From assembly GCA_033297075.1 (NCBI GenBank), contig MU858137.1, positions 62,001-126,000 on the forward strand: DNA of 64,000 nucleotides, written 5' to 3'. Of the stretch, positions 53,701 to 60,204 are shown one piece after another. This DNA is from Rhypophila decipiens. Taxonomy: Eukaryota > Ascomycota > Sordariomycetes > Sordariales > Naviculisporaceae. The position numbers and the translations under genes were made by a program. The first letter of the stretch is position 1; the number at the start of each line of letters is the position of its first letter. The notes beneath the pieces were generated by a model. That model made no database searches and had not been told where the DNA came from. It saw nothing but the letters and a program-made list of their open reading frames with translations.

Positions 53701-53762
53701 GAGAGCAGGGCTGCATCTTTCAGCAAAGAAGCCCTATGTCGGCTCACATCGACTGTGGCCAT
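38733..53762 (-). CDS. mdn1: Midasin (Rea1/Mdn1), giant AAA+ ATPase of 60S ribosome maturation
   Basis: This is one intronless frame of 5009 residues (yeast 4910). Midasin removes assembly factors (Ytm1, Rsa4) from pre-60S particles in nucleolus and nucleoplasm by pulling with its MIDAS domain. Six Walker A motifs are visible: HGLSGSGKTS (~320), VGETGIGKTT (~650), QGPTSAGKTS (~1100), VGETGCGKTT (~1391), EGNPGVGKTT (~1787) and VGPSGSGKSA (~2099). Each is followed by a Walker B such as WLCLDELNLCGSE or WILLDEINLAGSD. The ~2200-4100 region is the helical linker or tail. Residues ~4120-4700 are extremely acidic (Asp/Glu with Gln, Lys). The C-terminal VWA/MIDAS domain starts near 4790, with VCVDDSMSM at ~4799 carrying the D-x-S-x-S metal site. 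It ends LLRSWFSEVTR. All six P-loops look intact. It lies head to head with bL12m. Confidence 0.97.
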   Translation of the reverse strand: MATVDVSRHRASLLKDAALLSNLPSELRLHIQDLHEPTNTHKYLDHVADAALIPSATDGIFAHFEDIFADISARWILSAKTLDIRLLAAFARILPFAPSLAIFLTRHLRIGLRQDHNGAVILGEKLVESIDLSTFHDEGDLLLVLLALWRLNNFDQRTYSVLTKSSQLQSLFAHQNPVIRCLAIRIFCQLHAASDLKVQTLLDKHIEKGSSLVAELDGKQSDYAFLSLYEDSRSREIQNRISKTQARLAASGPQTAGPPLIQTLTPYVVKYGRTLLPRLYGPVTAPSTLAHTPTTIENLENLSRLLLNPGPMLLHGLSGSGKTSLVHEMARVLGKQADMVTLHLNEQTDAKMLLGLYTTDSKPGSFQWRPGVLTTAVLEGRFILIEDIDRAPTEVMSTLLPLVERGELLLPGRGDKIRAAPGFRMFATVRTLLGMNDKESLPNLVGMRLWQLLRVKALPHGDLRDVIGGRFPLLQHYIDSILSVFDRLLASTSGSTRLALGRMVIDRPYGTRDLIKWCARLDKILRAAGCRTGQEPITDTTRDRMFLEAVDCFVGGVHEAATRAALIGIIAKAMMVSPDRVEYYLTKYVPELQDNESRLTVGRASFTKTRRTNRLPKSKRPFATTSHAKRLLEQISVAVDHREPLLLVGETGIGKTTVVQQLAESLGHTLVAVNLSQQSEAGDLLGGFKPISPQSLAMPIKEELDELFEKTGVSVEKNKEWLDRISKKFAKGRWREVSKEWHKAPTMFEAILAQLEEKEKERTRSLKAEAEAAADGQPTKRRKTESSKLTRLRDLKPRWASFSESLDQFDRQIAAGPGGFAFAFVEGKIVKALKTGSWILLDEINLAGSDTLEAVAGLFSATPSLLLSETGSVERIHAHPNFRVFGAMNPATDVGKRDLPLGLRSRFTELYVSSPDRDKKDLLTIIKTYLKGNNSTIDMLSDQVADLYLETKKLADAKRLVDQANEVPHYSLRTLTRTLTYANDVAPYYGLERAIYEGFCMCFCTLLSEDSEKLVNPLIEKHLLPRREILTTPPKRPQDGRSYVSFKSSSKNQQYWLLQGKEDPIARDDYIITPYVERNLLNLVRATATRRYPILIQGPTSAGKTSLIEYLANITGNKFVRINNHEGTDIQEYLGTYVSDSEGKLKFQEGVLVQAMRAGSWLCLDELNLCGSEILESLNRLLDDNRELLIPETQEIVRPAEGFCLFATQNPAGLYGGRKVLSRAFRNRFLELHFDDIPESELKTILQKRSRNTAPSDCERIVKVYQALTSLRQESRVFEQKNSFATLRDLFRWALRECETRQEIAENGYMLLAERVRKPEERDEVRKVIEEVFKVTIDPDHLYRKEAPEFPSAVSVDNNSQGVIWTKAMRRLYVLVKRAMQNNEPVLLVGETGCGKTTVCQLLAEFDKKDLNIVNAHQNTEVGDLIGSQRPVRNRGAILDALFNDLKEAAGILGQPSGSLEELQTWYASLGKEQLSLVPDALKTRIYSSSTRSKALFEWSDGSLVHSMKEGAYFLLDEVSLAEDAVLERLNSVLEPHRSLLLAEKGVDNSFVVASEGFQFLATMNPGGDFGKRELSPALRNRFTEIWVPALSEVDDVHQIVVSKLHQRFNILLPQGAGKKKKTTQSKKRISSIIVEFSAWFGQRFRSGSSTEFSVRDILGWVQFMNGCTHLEPEMALLNGAAMVYIDTIGANPSALIAVDPRAMQTQRLLCLEELSRLCGIDLKPAYFAEPQVTVEENRLSIGGFSIDRVQSESNGSGDEFLVPTTKMNAMRVIRALQGTKPILLEGNPGVGKTTLVTALARACGRRLTRINLSDQTDVLDLFGTDVPMEGAEAGNFCWQNAPFLEAMIRGEWCLLDELNLASPQLLECLNACLDHRGEVYIAELDQVFKRHPDFRLFAAQNPHHQGGGRKGLPASFVNRFILAYTDVFTKEDLLCITAKKFDKIGDETQHKMIEFMSRLDDAVVSERRFGSLGSPWEFNLRDTLRWCDLLTSKDALLANRRPDDYLDVIIRQRFRTERDRQEVNRLFYDIFGRHCQSHDLYHDINTLTAQVGLASLRRNGLSQLTPFPNIDPVPRLKEIESIVIAVEQDLPCILVGPSGSGKSALLSHVAAMAGRELVIFPLNADVDTMDLIGGFEQADPYRDVQACLVKLQEALQVQILAALPGHVDDAVLDLLAVLKTQAGDSKCYPGLLKMVEHLQSFENLPEDLAKLVDDAARLLNSPLEIEHPRFEWLDGVIVRAVQAGSWLVLDNANLCSASVLDRLNSLLERPNGILSINEHSDPGGQPRVLVPHPDFRIFLTCDPRYGELSRAMRNRSVEIFLDALPWDKPTVKIAPVEASLQRYHDATQMVNQHATTNEAVISLAFGMLSLGDTTLLEEFIQATREGLGAAATHQLGQLLSYIQSEDVAPLRQALSQLYSASPEMTLHMPLHPLLNSPMVPVLEQGREGLAAWLASCYELYLELQTWQNTLESQRLNTNLTKPSLMNRLQRSWASDKVASLSRDSTVHAGRFLIAMSSTLRGYLKSNAAEPGAWKQRRAVLRRLMLFWKRTFESLIEKSFEEARFQAHLTQGASFLQNSLSVLSDSGDQQLLSTVLGSLERDFVVGFKLSTGLSMEALWRRLRPDPIPNAEVLDQIVQMEYLADQFDSLRWRVDSSVSNLRSVQDSMARAYAFIRTGKGDAAGLVKELEANLKALEDRLRDGDHTVSRQPFFADCFEGLRQAIVLHRVSKQQTLGAPLASSELAVLSNMPTVALMRIQASKQTPLQLVDCLFSHKSEGHPWAGTLAKTLLLKYDSTASADLHELYSIDTEMPIMGRALAQASEALSTDPLVKTERLLLGLMDEIMAAHGEPSIIAQVYQDLVSKSDSFFSSVNLSNIASWLDQADQFQLNNYQLQSSASWPTHLVEIFKGHLLKALMALAAAEKGTCRPSAACTSIAWVQFSLACIKLYVPDKIFDPHHRAQVELDEHRHLYDSLEKQISALEIFELAFTGQKTPSLRSQLLMEERDALGEPASDSVQMIYRHPGAGDKELRSLQGVFGNVLNVIVQKDVAGAQLRYLATFSGEAAEELNHVETKIGALVAALLGGQRTFSAYLDLTLPLVGFLRCLLMGLSLVVRRPAEEEEGGGHGTDSAASLVSVTPFMSGTVWHAESATLPVRTLEFIEFVQTVVAVEGVDQLPPCMRQSLHASFASFHEEWSRKLEADRKLEQEKTSLFRFKGSLEDEEEFDQEEFEQLFPDYEGGEEDEGRPKPAKKKVNKGGRELSILLAEAHEKIFLSRLDGQKAIHKLVRAIARKVAREKERDLVDAQLLPATMLVFDDQDQAFKAVVDGQCNFYTDANLPEVRKALRLVNDIKKKFQELRAIDEIGHHQTLTDVVNACDKMLQDLAIDDPLARIITGFEHLHSFVYEWQEGGWAPEKYKATALYQQLRDIICKWRQLELSSWSRLLDMEAQKNHDDAKSWWFIAYGAVILEPAQRLEEGGDLAEYAVKLLGILSTYFVEATLGQYAARLDLLRQLKSHLDMLILDESRLVVVRDAVQNFIRFYSRYEGKVAESIASGRAPLDRSMKDVLLMFKWRDTNIDALRESARRSHQKLFRLVRKFRRVLSNPVSGIMSQGLPDQVMNGQVVEADVDGLIRPDLEAVSLAEQLVPAISAHAQWGRMTNLGAVLKAMNKHGSLPTEKVLANVPELVDEFLTDLVSSMATLRKETPSTMTDEVKDVVRHLKTRKTKLYGDTLKTLREMGFSRNPATTILERQRSTPLVLVGSGLIPYLQGELLDKIEYFYHKTLDLVPKVRGAAVEHSDDLSREVVQRSIGYVEGVLHVMLKQRQYLARATQMERELETVVGHVGNIVASSKAEAVSVQTGSGNHGRVVRWLVQVLKFGLHLAEVHGRLGGADNSVVCEKLGQWIAMFDGFASAQGQFPPLPAGFTSSAVEKLQGEIDASLEDLRANLGDMMQQRPDLAFIIQQIQLWTSTQNTNVIMEDLTTTGANMEEFASSVLTLSSKILVALQNFAKSALQNLPQTTEDAGWLLKYHDGLEKSIDALRIKIIASEINDVLFSLKTLLSCSSGNNKAAPLLLRCVLPVMEQYAATCRQNLAQYGQLHRTTCRLGFTLSSSFTQIATQGFCTPQEKSDEKTGESGNVETGTGLGDADNNDAEDISKDVGADEDLSDLAQEKNKEPQNGDMKDEKDAVDMGNDELEGEMGDVGEDEEKDEEGADSDHDAGKDEDDEEENEEAGDVDDLDPTAVDEKMWDGSGEEDAEKDQRGDNDSGKKDEDETAAAGDDQKKEKEKKGEEEKEGGEGKGEEDEADEDGELGQEEENMAREELNRNENTEEQEVLDLPEDMNIDLEDEGEDGEEDNLDDLDHLEDGDDIEESEKKEGKEDDDEENEGEETKQEQEYQEEDEAEIPENEDVDGAGAEDENEMDVDKEEPEAEPEAEKEGQDEEQDKQQQPLNDSEAAQQDNSAPSDVQNGGGLGQDEDMEDETGQNQAAQKEQGDVTQQEPENDKAPGEQGVQSNMDQDNGAADQADTAESQPFKKLGDALERWYKNQKDIQKASDNEQDSKQQPDADMAKAEFQHLQDETAEADTQAIGNATEEDVKPFDDAMAIDQDEKADDANNMIMPKDDDQDKAEDDVDMQDAEPEVPDEVPKADRDERSGVSTKQGNPNVADPDDADQKPTTQVEKDVDEEDEQVQETSEQLSHTHLDDEAQKELRDFHEALDLWTTFQTRTHSLALSLASQLRLILTPSQATKLSGAYKTGKRLRIRSIISYIASDFKRDKIWMRRAIPTKRTYQIMVCVDDSMSMLNNGAGALALESLVMMTRSLTMLEAGQIGVLGFGEKTFVAHSLGDPGFSSHDAGARVLQQFTFKQEQTNMCELLRTTISHFSEARLRNSASSGSEDLWQLALILSDGMVGKSERETLRPLLREALEQRIMCVFIMMDNAKGSGSSVLDLKEVEFVKGRDGESTVKLVKYLDSFPFPYFLVVHDLEDLPGALAGLLRSWFSEVTR

Positions 53763-54302
53763 TGTTGAACTTGTAGTAATTCCACTTATACCAGGTCGCC
53801 AGGGTGTTGGGACTTGGTTTTAAAATAATAAGAGTAAAGAATGCGTCGCATTCGCTGCGTTCGCATGTTCACCCATCAACTTTCTGAACTTTTTTTTGGA
53901 GACCAGATGCGATACGCTTATCAGACGAAGCTTTTTGGTGGGGCAGTTCTTTCACGGCTGGGCCCGGCAGGCAATGTTGGACAGGGGTGGGAGCTTGTGC
54001 TTCAGGTACCTGCCAGCGCTGTAACGACAAAACGCGCCCCAGCTTTTTTCAGCAGCATCCTCTCAGGTGCTCGGATTTATTTTGCTCCTGGCTGCAGCCA
54101 ATCAGAGCTCACCATTCAGCAACTCGGCTCGTTCCCGGTGCTCGCCCGGACGACATTTTCGACGACATCTCCAAGCTCCAAAAAAATCCAAAAGGTCATC
54201 GTCGTCGATAACCAACCACATCACCACCCGCCAATTCGAATTCCGCCGTCCGTCTTGCGGTCCGTTTCTTTTCCTTTTTTTCCAAATACAGTCTCTGCAA
54301 AA
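53763..54302. promoter_or_regulatory. Shared divergent promoter of mdn1 and the bL12m gene
   Basis: The 540 bp between two start codons hold no gene of their own; the open frame extending upstream of 54303 lacks family features. CCAAT-type sequence (CAGCCAATCAGAG) lies at 54095-54107. The regulatory role is inferred from orientation. Confidence 0.45.
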
Positions 54303-54986
54303 ATGTCGGTATCCAGATACGCCGTGCAATGTTGCGCCCGCCAATTGCGCGCCACGAGCAGCTCCGTCCGATCGGCTTCCCTTCTCCAACAACGGATTAC
54401 GCGACGACACAACTCGACCGAGGCGGCGGCGGCGGTAAACCCCAAGATTTCTCAGATCGTGGATCAGATTAGCCAATTGACCCTGTTGGAGACTGCGGAC
54501 CTTGTCGCGAGCTTAAAGGTGGGTTTATTCAATACATCATAAGATGCCGAGGGAGATATCAGCGAGCCCAATAAAGCCTACAAAAAGCACACAAGAAAAG
54601 GAGGACACAGAAACCAGTTGAGCAGAACAAAAGGCTGACCATAAACCCCACAAATCCAGTCCCGCCTCAACATCCCCGACCTCCCAGTAGGCGGCTTCGC
54701 AGCAGCAGGCCCCGCCGCCCCAGCAGCGGCAGCAGAAGCCGAGGAGGACGCCGCCCCCGCGGCCGCGGAAAAGACGCTCTTCAACATCAAGCTGCTCGCC
54801 TATGCCGACGGCTCCAAGCCCAAGATCATCAAGGAGGTCAAGAACCTGCTCGGCCTCAGCCTGGTCGAGTCCAAGAAGTTTGTCGAGTCCGCCCCCAAGG
54901 TCCTCAAGGAGTCGGTCCCCAAGGAGGACGCCGAGAAGATCATGGCCACGCTCAAAGAGCTTGGTGCTACGGTTGAGTTGGAGTAA
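54303..54986 (+). CDS. Mitochondrial ribosomal protein bL12m (Mrpl12/Mnp1)
   Basis: Exons are 54303..54518 and 54660..54986 (180 residues); the 141-nt intron runs GTGGGT...GGCTGAC...ATCCAG. The N-terminus MSVSRYAVQCCARQLRATSS is an Arg/Ser-rich presequence. Residues ~45-75 form the L12 N-terminal dimerisation helix (KISQIVDQISQLTLLETADL). An Ala/Pro/Glu hinge follows (~85-108). The C-terminal domain carries LFNIKLLAYADGSKPKIIKE and the signature KNLLGLSLVESKKFVESAPK, ending LKELGATVELE. It is the L7/L12 stalk protein of the mitochondrial large subunit and recruits translation GTPases. A long open frame begins upstream at 53841, but the presequence start at 54303 fits the family better. Confidence 0.94.
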
Positions 54987-55515
54987 TTATTTCATTTCAT
55001 CGAGAAAGGAAATCTTTGGATGGAACGGGCTGGTATATGGGTGAAGAAGTGTGTTGCGTGGGATACGCAGAGGAGGTAGAAGGGACCTTTGCTGGGAGTA
55101 GTCTACTTGACCATACCATCGTCAAGTTTATACCGAGAGGAAAGCAAATGATGTATTTTTTTCCGTATTGTCCTTTATTTTGGAATAGACCAAGAATAGG
55201 GGCAGGGGAGGACATCATTGTATGTACAAACAAGAGCCATGTAATATTATAAATCGGGAGGTGTCGAGTACAGGCATAAACATTCTGCCTTGGTTCCGCT
55301 CATGTATTCTTTATTCTTCCATAATAACCAACCTGTCCAGTATCTGACCTAAGCCCACCAAATCCGAGATCATATAACCCAACCAAACCGATGTTCTAAA
55401 CCCCCCAAAACTCCGGGCACGTAGGTATGGATGCAAAATAAAAAATACAGAACTGCCTGCCTGCCAAAACAAACCTCACCCCCAAAGGAAATCAAGAAAG
55501 CCAATAAAGATCCTC
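54987..55515. other. Convergent intergenic region, no gene seen
   Basis: About 530 bp lie between the bL12m stop and the Ctk3 stop. Only probable 3' untranslated sequence is seen. Confidence 0.5.
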
Positions 55516-56554
55516 TCAACCTCTCGCCTCGTCCTTGAAGTCGTCCATGGTAACATCGTTAGGCTCAGCAGACACAGCAGCACCCCCATCATGTTTCCTA
55601 CCATTAGTAGCAACACCAGAAGAAGAAGCCAACTGCTCCTCCGTCCTTTTCCGCCTCTCCTCCTCCAAAGCCTCCGCCTTGGCCTTTTCCATCCGATGCT
55701 CACAAGTCATATTGAAACTCTTCTTCCACTCCTCGTTCTCATCGTCCAGCTCGCGCTCGTCGTCCGAGCCCCAGTCGCTCGTCTCCTCGCACAACTTGTC
55801 CAGCTCGGCATAATCCCCCGTCGGGACGGCCCATATATTCTCCCTCAGCCGTTTGTGTCGCTCTCTGTCCTCCTCGATTCTTTGTTCGGCCTGTTTACGA
55901 TCGACCCGTGGGGGGAGGTTCGTCCGCTTAGGAAGAGCTTGCGAGGGTGGGATCTTGGACAGTTCCATGCCGTCTTCTGGCGGAGGGGGGGTCAATGAGT
56001 CCAGCTCTTGCGAGGCCGTGTCTCGCTCGCGGAGGACTTCTTCGATCTGGGTGACGGATTCTTTGTCTAGAAAGTTTTTGGCCAGGAGCGCTTGGAGGAC
56101 CTGTTGCATGGCATTGTGAGTCATGTGGCTATTGTGATGTGTGTTTTGGAGGGACCCTCGCTCACCTTTCGAACAACCTTCACGTTGGCAGCCCCCGAGC
56201 CGTCGTCTGGCGCAACAGAGTCCACGACGCGAATAATGTCGCGCTGAATCATGCGCGCGTACTCGGAGTGTCCTTCTTTGGTGGCCATGTCGAGAAAGTG
56301 TTCGATAAAGTACATGATATTTGCTCGCGTGTTCATGTTATTCTGGACGCAGTCAGTCTTCAAGCTCAGTATGTCCTGGAGGAGGAAAGAGAACATACCC
56401 GTCCCAGTTGCTCAAGAATGCAGCTATGCAAGTCCTCGGCCATTTCTCTGTTCTTGATGGCATACTGTGCGGCCTTTTGCGCAGAGTTGACCGAGGCATT
56501 GAGCTGGCGGAGCATGTTGGTGAACCGCATGCGAACTTCGAAGGGGTCCGCCAT
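55516..56554 (-). CDS. ctk3: CTD kinase I subunit gamma (Ctk3)
   Basis: Exons in transcription order: 56554..56399, 56342..56166 and 56100..55516 (305 residues), each a whole number of codons; introns are 56 nt and 65 nt. The product starts MADPFEVRMRFTNMLRQLNA; the CID-like helical domain (~1-120) includes AAQYAIKNREMAEDLHSCIL, NNMNTRANIMYFIEHFLDMA and DDGSGAANVKVVRKVLQALL, the last crossing both the family signature and an exon junction. The C-terminal part is charged and disordered (ENIWAVPTGDYAELDKLCEE, DWGSDDEREL). Ctk3 pairs with cyclin Ctk2 to activate kinase Ctk1, which phosphorylates Ser2 of the RNA polymerase II tail. The gene starts about 1.1 kb from hat1 on the same strand. Confidence 0.92.
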
Positions 56555-57642
56555 TTTGTCTGTCTTGTATTTTGTCGTCGATTCCAATTTTCGATAACTG
56601 TGATGTTGTGGGCAGTATCGAATTCGACGTGGGTTGCTCTGCGCAAGCAAAAGTGAAAGACGCCCGAGGTGGATTTGGAACTGTCGATGCGGTTGTTGTA
56701 TGTAAAGCTGCGGGTATGTCACATGATTGCCCGTTCTCAGAAATTATGTCTAATCCACATATTCTTTCCGCAAAGTTTCGAGTATCCAGAGTTTCTGGGT
56801 GAGCGCGCCGCCTTGAGTTTGCGATTGTGAAGTGCAAGAGATGCGCAGCGGGACGGAAGCTTTAAATTCTGCCCAGTCGTCATGACAGTTGGAAGACTGG
56901 TGGTGGTTCGGGAGCTGGCCACGTTAGTCCTCTTTGGGTAGGCGGTGAGCAGGAGCTCTCGAACGTTGACTCCAAATTGGGCTAGTGGTTTGGTAATTGA
57001 TCAAAGGTGGTGTAAGTCAGGGGAAAGTCAACATTCAGATTCGGAACTTCATCCTCCCATCTTCACAAATTGCTTATAAAAAGCTCGACTTCTCTAACAG
57101 TGTGAGGCCAGTTGACAAATATTAGAGCTCTGAAGCTTTCTTGGACTACTGGGTATTGTTTCTAATCATGAAACTATCATATAACCGTACAATACTCCGC
57201 AGTTTCAATAAAAAGCGCGCGGCGCATGGTTGTATTCTGGCTTGGTCACTCCTCCACTCTACCCATATAGGTGGACAGCGGGCCAACTCAAGGGTAGATA
57301 AAATAGTCAATGCACATATTCACAGCTGTTGCCTATCATTCTACGCTGTATCGTCTGTCGCTAGGTGTGGGCTGTGCACTCTTGTGTTCGTTTCAGTTCC
57401 TTTTGTGTACCTACCTTATACTCGCTCATTCACTTCCCTAGACCAGTCCGGTCTTTGGTGCCCGTCTGACTGAAAAGCACATTCCCTACCCCCTTTCCCT
57501 AAAGCTCCCCGAAAAAAGGCAACCGAAAGCTAACCAAGCTGAAAAGTAAAAGGGAAAAGGCCAGCCATAATGCTTGCAACTTAAAGTACAGGACAAAACA
57601 TTCACACCAGGGTATATGAGGGGGACACACTTCTCTGGTGTT
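56555..57642. other. Intergenic region between hat1 and ctk3
   Basis: About 1.1 kb between the Hat1 stop and the Ctk3 start, both on the minus strand. It should contain the ctk3 promoter and the hat1 3' end. No other gene was recognised; a 110-codon plus-strand frame at 57141 has no family features. Confidence 0.45.
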
Positions 57643-59258
57643 CTACACCTCCGCATCCTCCACAGAAGAGGCAAACCTCGCCTTCTTCGGATTTGACTGT
57701 CCGTTCCCGTCCTCTGCCTTGTCATCCCCCCCATCTTCAGCTTTCCTCTTTCCGTTACTCGTAGGAACCCCGGCGGCAACAGCACTGGCATCCTCCTCCA
57801 GCATCCTCTTCCTCTGCCCCTCAGCCTTGCTCAACAACCTCGCAAAGTCAAACTCGACACCATCGACCGTCTCACCCAGCTTCTCGATCCGGTCCTTGAG
57901 ATCCAACTGGCCGAGCGCGTCTTTATTGTGGACGTATATCCTCTTCTTGACGACCAACCTCCACAGCTCGTATTCGTGCTGCTCTTGAGGAGTTGCGGCC
58001 TTCTTGTTTTTCTTCTGGCTCTCCTCGATCGCCGTCACACTTGGGCGCACCGATTTGGCCAGCTTTGACATGAGGTGCATCTCAAGGACCCGATAGAACT
58101 GCCGGGGTGCGATCTTGGCCTTTTGACGAACTGCCTCGCACGCTGCCCGGTCGACAATATCCTTTGGCGCAAAACCTGTCTTGGGGATGACAATGGAGGT
58201 GTCGATGTGCAGCGCGTTGAACTCGGGCAGGTTCTCTCTCAGAAAGTGTAGGTCGGCAATGTCTCGCATGTCGTCAAAAGCTTCGTTGGGGTCCTCGACG
58301 GTAACCTCAAAGGTTTGCGGGTGGGCGTAGTAGAATTTGAAGACTTCCGCATAAAGTCTTGGTCCGAGGCCCTTGTTTTGGAAAGGACGGATGATGAGGA
58401 ACTGCGAGATTCGGGAGCGACAGGGGAGTTGAGACAGGGAAAAATCGCTGCTGCCGAGCTCGAACTCGGGAGATGGTGAGGCTGGCGGTGTGACCGGGGC
58501 GCGGAAAGGGTAGAACGCGTAGACTGTACAGTAGCCAGCGAACAAGTAGGTATAGTTGTTTGGCTCGCCGGGGATGGGCCGTTTCTCGTAGAGGAAGAAG
58601 ACGGTCCACCTGTCCAGATCGGGGTCCTCGAGGTCCAGAGCCGTGCCGCCTTCAATATAGAGAGGCACGAGGATCTGGATGCGATTGACGATTTGTTTGA
58701 CCACAGGATCGGCCAAGGTTCCCTTCCAGACTCCGAACGTGCTACTCCCGCTGATATTCAAGGTCGAGACCAATTCGCCTGGCGGGGTCCAGTCCTCGGG
58801 GACGTTCTGGATCGCGGCCGTAAAACTTTTCACTTTTTGGAAAGCAACTGGAGCTATTATGTTAGTCCTGAGAGTATAGCATTGCACCCGGTGGGCCGGC
58901 TCACCTTCGGGGAGAAATTCCTTCATTATGCCGTCGATGTCTGTCGGCTCAGTCTCTCCGATTGCCTGAAACTGGTCTTTGAATGTGACCTGGACGTTTG
59001 GTCGCATGTCACTGGCATGAAAGCGCAGTTGGATCCGGAGGTCTTTGTAGCCGAATATTTGTTCCTCGTCGCCGAAGATGGGATATGTGAACTGGGGCCG
59101 AAAGGTGGTTATCGTCTTGAGACCTCCGGTTGGGGACGGCGAGACGAGAGAGAGGACGAGCGCATCGTTGGAGCTCGTAGTCCCTGTAGAGAGCAGGTTA
59201 GATTGAAGCGTGACGGACCAATTTAGGGGCATGCGAACTCACAATCGCTGTCAGACAT
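57643..59258 (-). CDS. hat1: Histone acetyltransferase type B catalytic subunit Hat1
   Basis: Exons in transcription order: 59258..59243, 59183..58905 and 58847..57643 (499 residues). Exon 1 is 16 nt (MSDSD plus one base); splicing gives MSDSDWTTSSNDALVLSLVS, the usual fungal start. Intron 2 (57 nt, GTGAGC...GACTAAC...CTCCAG) is a multiple of three and stop-free, so it is easily read through; its removal joins EFLPE to VAFQKVKSF. The Hat1 N-terminal domain spans ~10-200 (FTYPIFGDEEQIFGYKDLRI). The GNAT domain has SRISQFLIIRPFQNKGLGPR near 245, with the acetyl-CoA loop Q-N-K-G-L-G. The tail (~430-499) is charged and ends KKARFASSVEDAEV, with a possible nuclear signal (KRKAEDGGDD...NPKKAR). Hat1 acetylates new histone H4 at Lys5 and Lys12 with Hat2. 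It is divergent from the ZIP gene. Confidence 0.95.
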
Positions 59259-60204
59259 GGTTCCAGTGTCTGTTTAGCCCGTGTCAAGAAGAGTGTTGAG
59301 TATGCGTGGGAAAGTCCAATCAGTAGGATCACGGATGCCAAGCGGTCGAGTCGACGATTATTTCTGGATATTATTTCTTGAGAAATAGTCGACTGCTGGA
59401 AAAAAATTGGTGAATGGAATGCAAGGAGTTAGAGATGCAGTGGCTGGGGTTCTTGGTTGAGTCGTCTGTCAATGGTTTTGGTTGTCCTTGGGCAAGTGTT
59501 GTCGATCCTGTCGCGGTTTGCTCTTTTGAGGCGCGTCTGTTTAATTGAAAAAGACACTTGACACGCAGGAGCTTGGTCGCGACTTTAGCTCTGAACCCCC
59601 CTGAAAATCGGCACGAAAGCCGCTGATCCCTGGGACGGGACGTTGGGTGGCCCACTTTCCTCCGAACTGGCACTGTATCCGTTCGGGTATACTTCTCACG
59701 AGGCTGCAGATATTGGACAATCTGTCTGCGATTTGACTCTTGAAGAAACAAAGAACATTAGTCTGGTCACAACAGCCAGTGGCACTGCTGCTTTCTCCTT
59801 CTTTGCAGTCCCGATGTTGAATCGTCGACCCGTTCTGTGGTGTTCCGTGGCTGGCTGCAAGGTACCTGAAAATAAGGGTCACGGTGCTAGGCCAATTGAG
59901 GCTAAAGACGGGAAGGTCAAGAAGCAGGGGGCCGGGCTTCAACTCCAACCCAAACGGTTCGGAGCGCAAGACGGAGACACCAAAGACATCACCAATCTAC
60001 CGTCGCCGGTCTGTGTTCTCGGATATTCGCAGATCGAATGTTCCAATTGATCTGGACCACGACATCTATTCAAGATTCCAGAACTGCATCACCTCCCCCT
60101 GCCTCTTGCGCGCCAATGTCACGAAGATAACATCGCAGAACAAAAAACCTCCCATCCTCCACCCCCTCGATCCACGGATAGTTGCCGCATGATACCTCCT
60201 CAAA
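59259..60204. promoter_or_regulatory. Divergent promoter region of hat1 and the ZIP transporter gene
   Basis: About 950 bp with no recognisable gene. Two overlapping open frames (59371 minus, 59643 plus) have no family features. The regulatory role is inferred from orientation. Confidence 0.4.

Noticed and set aside
53841..54302. Upstream in-frame extension of the bL12m frame
   Set aside because: It would place 154 unrelated residues before a good mitochondrial presequence; it is probably promoter and leader.
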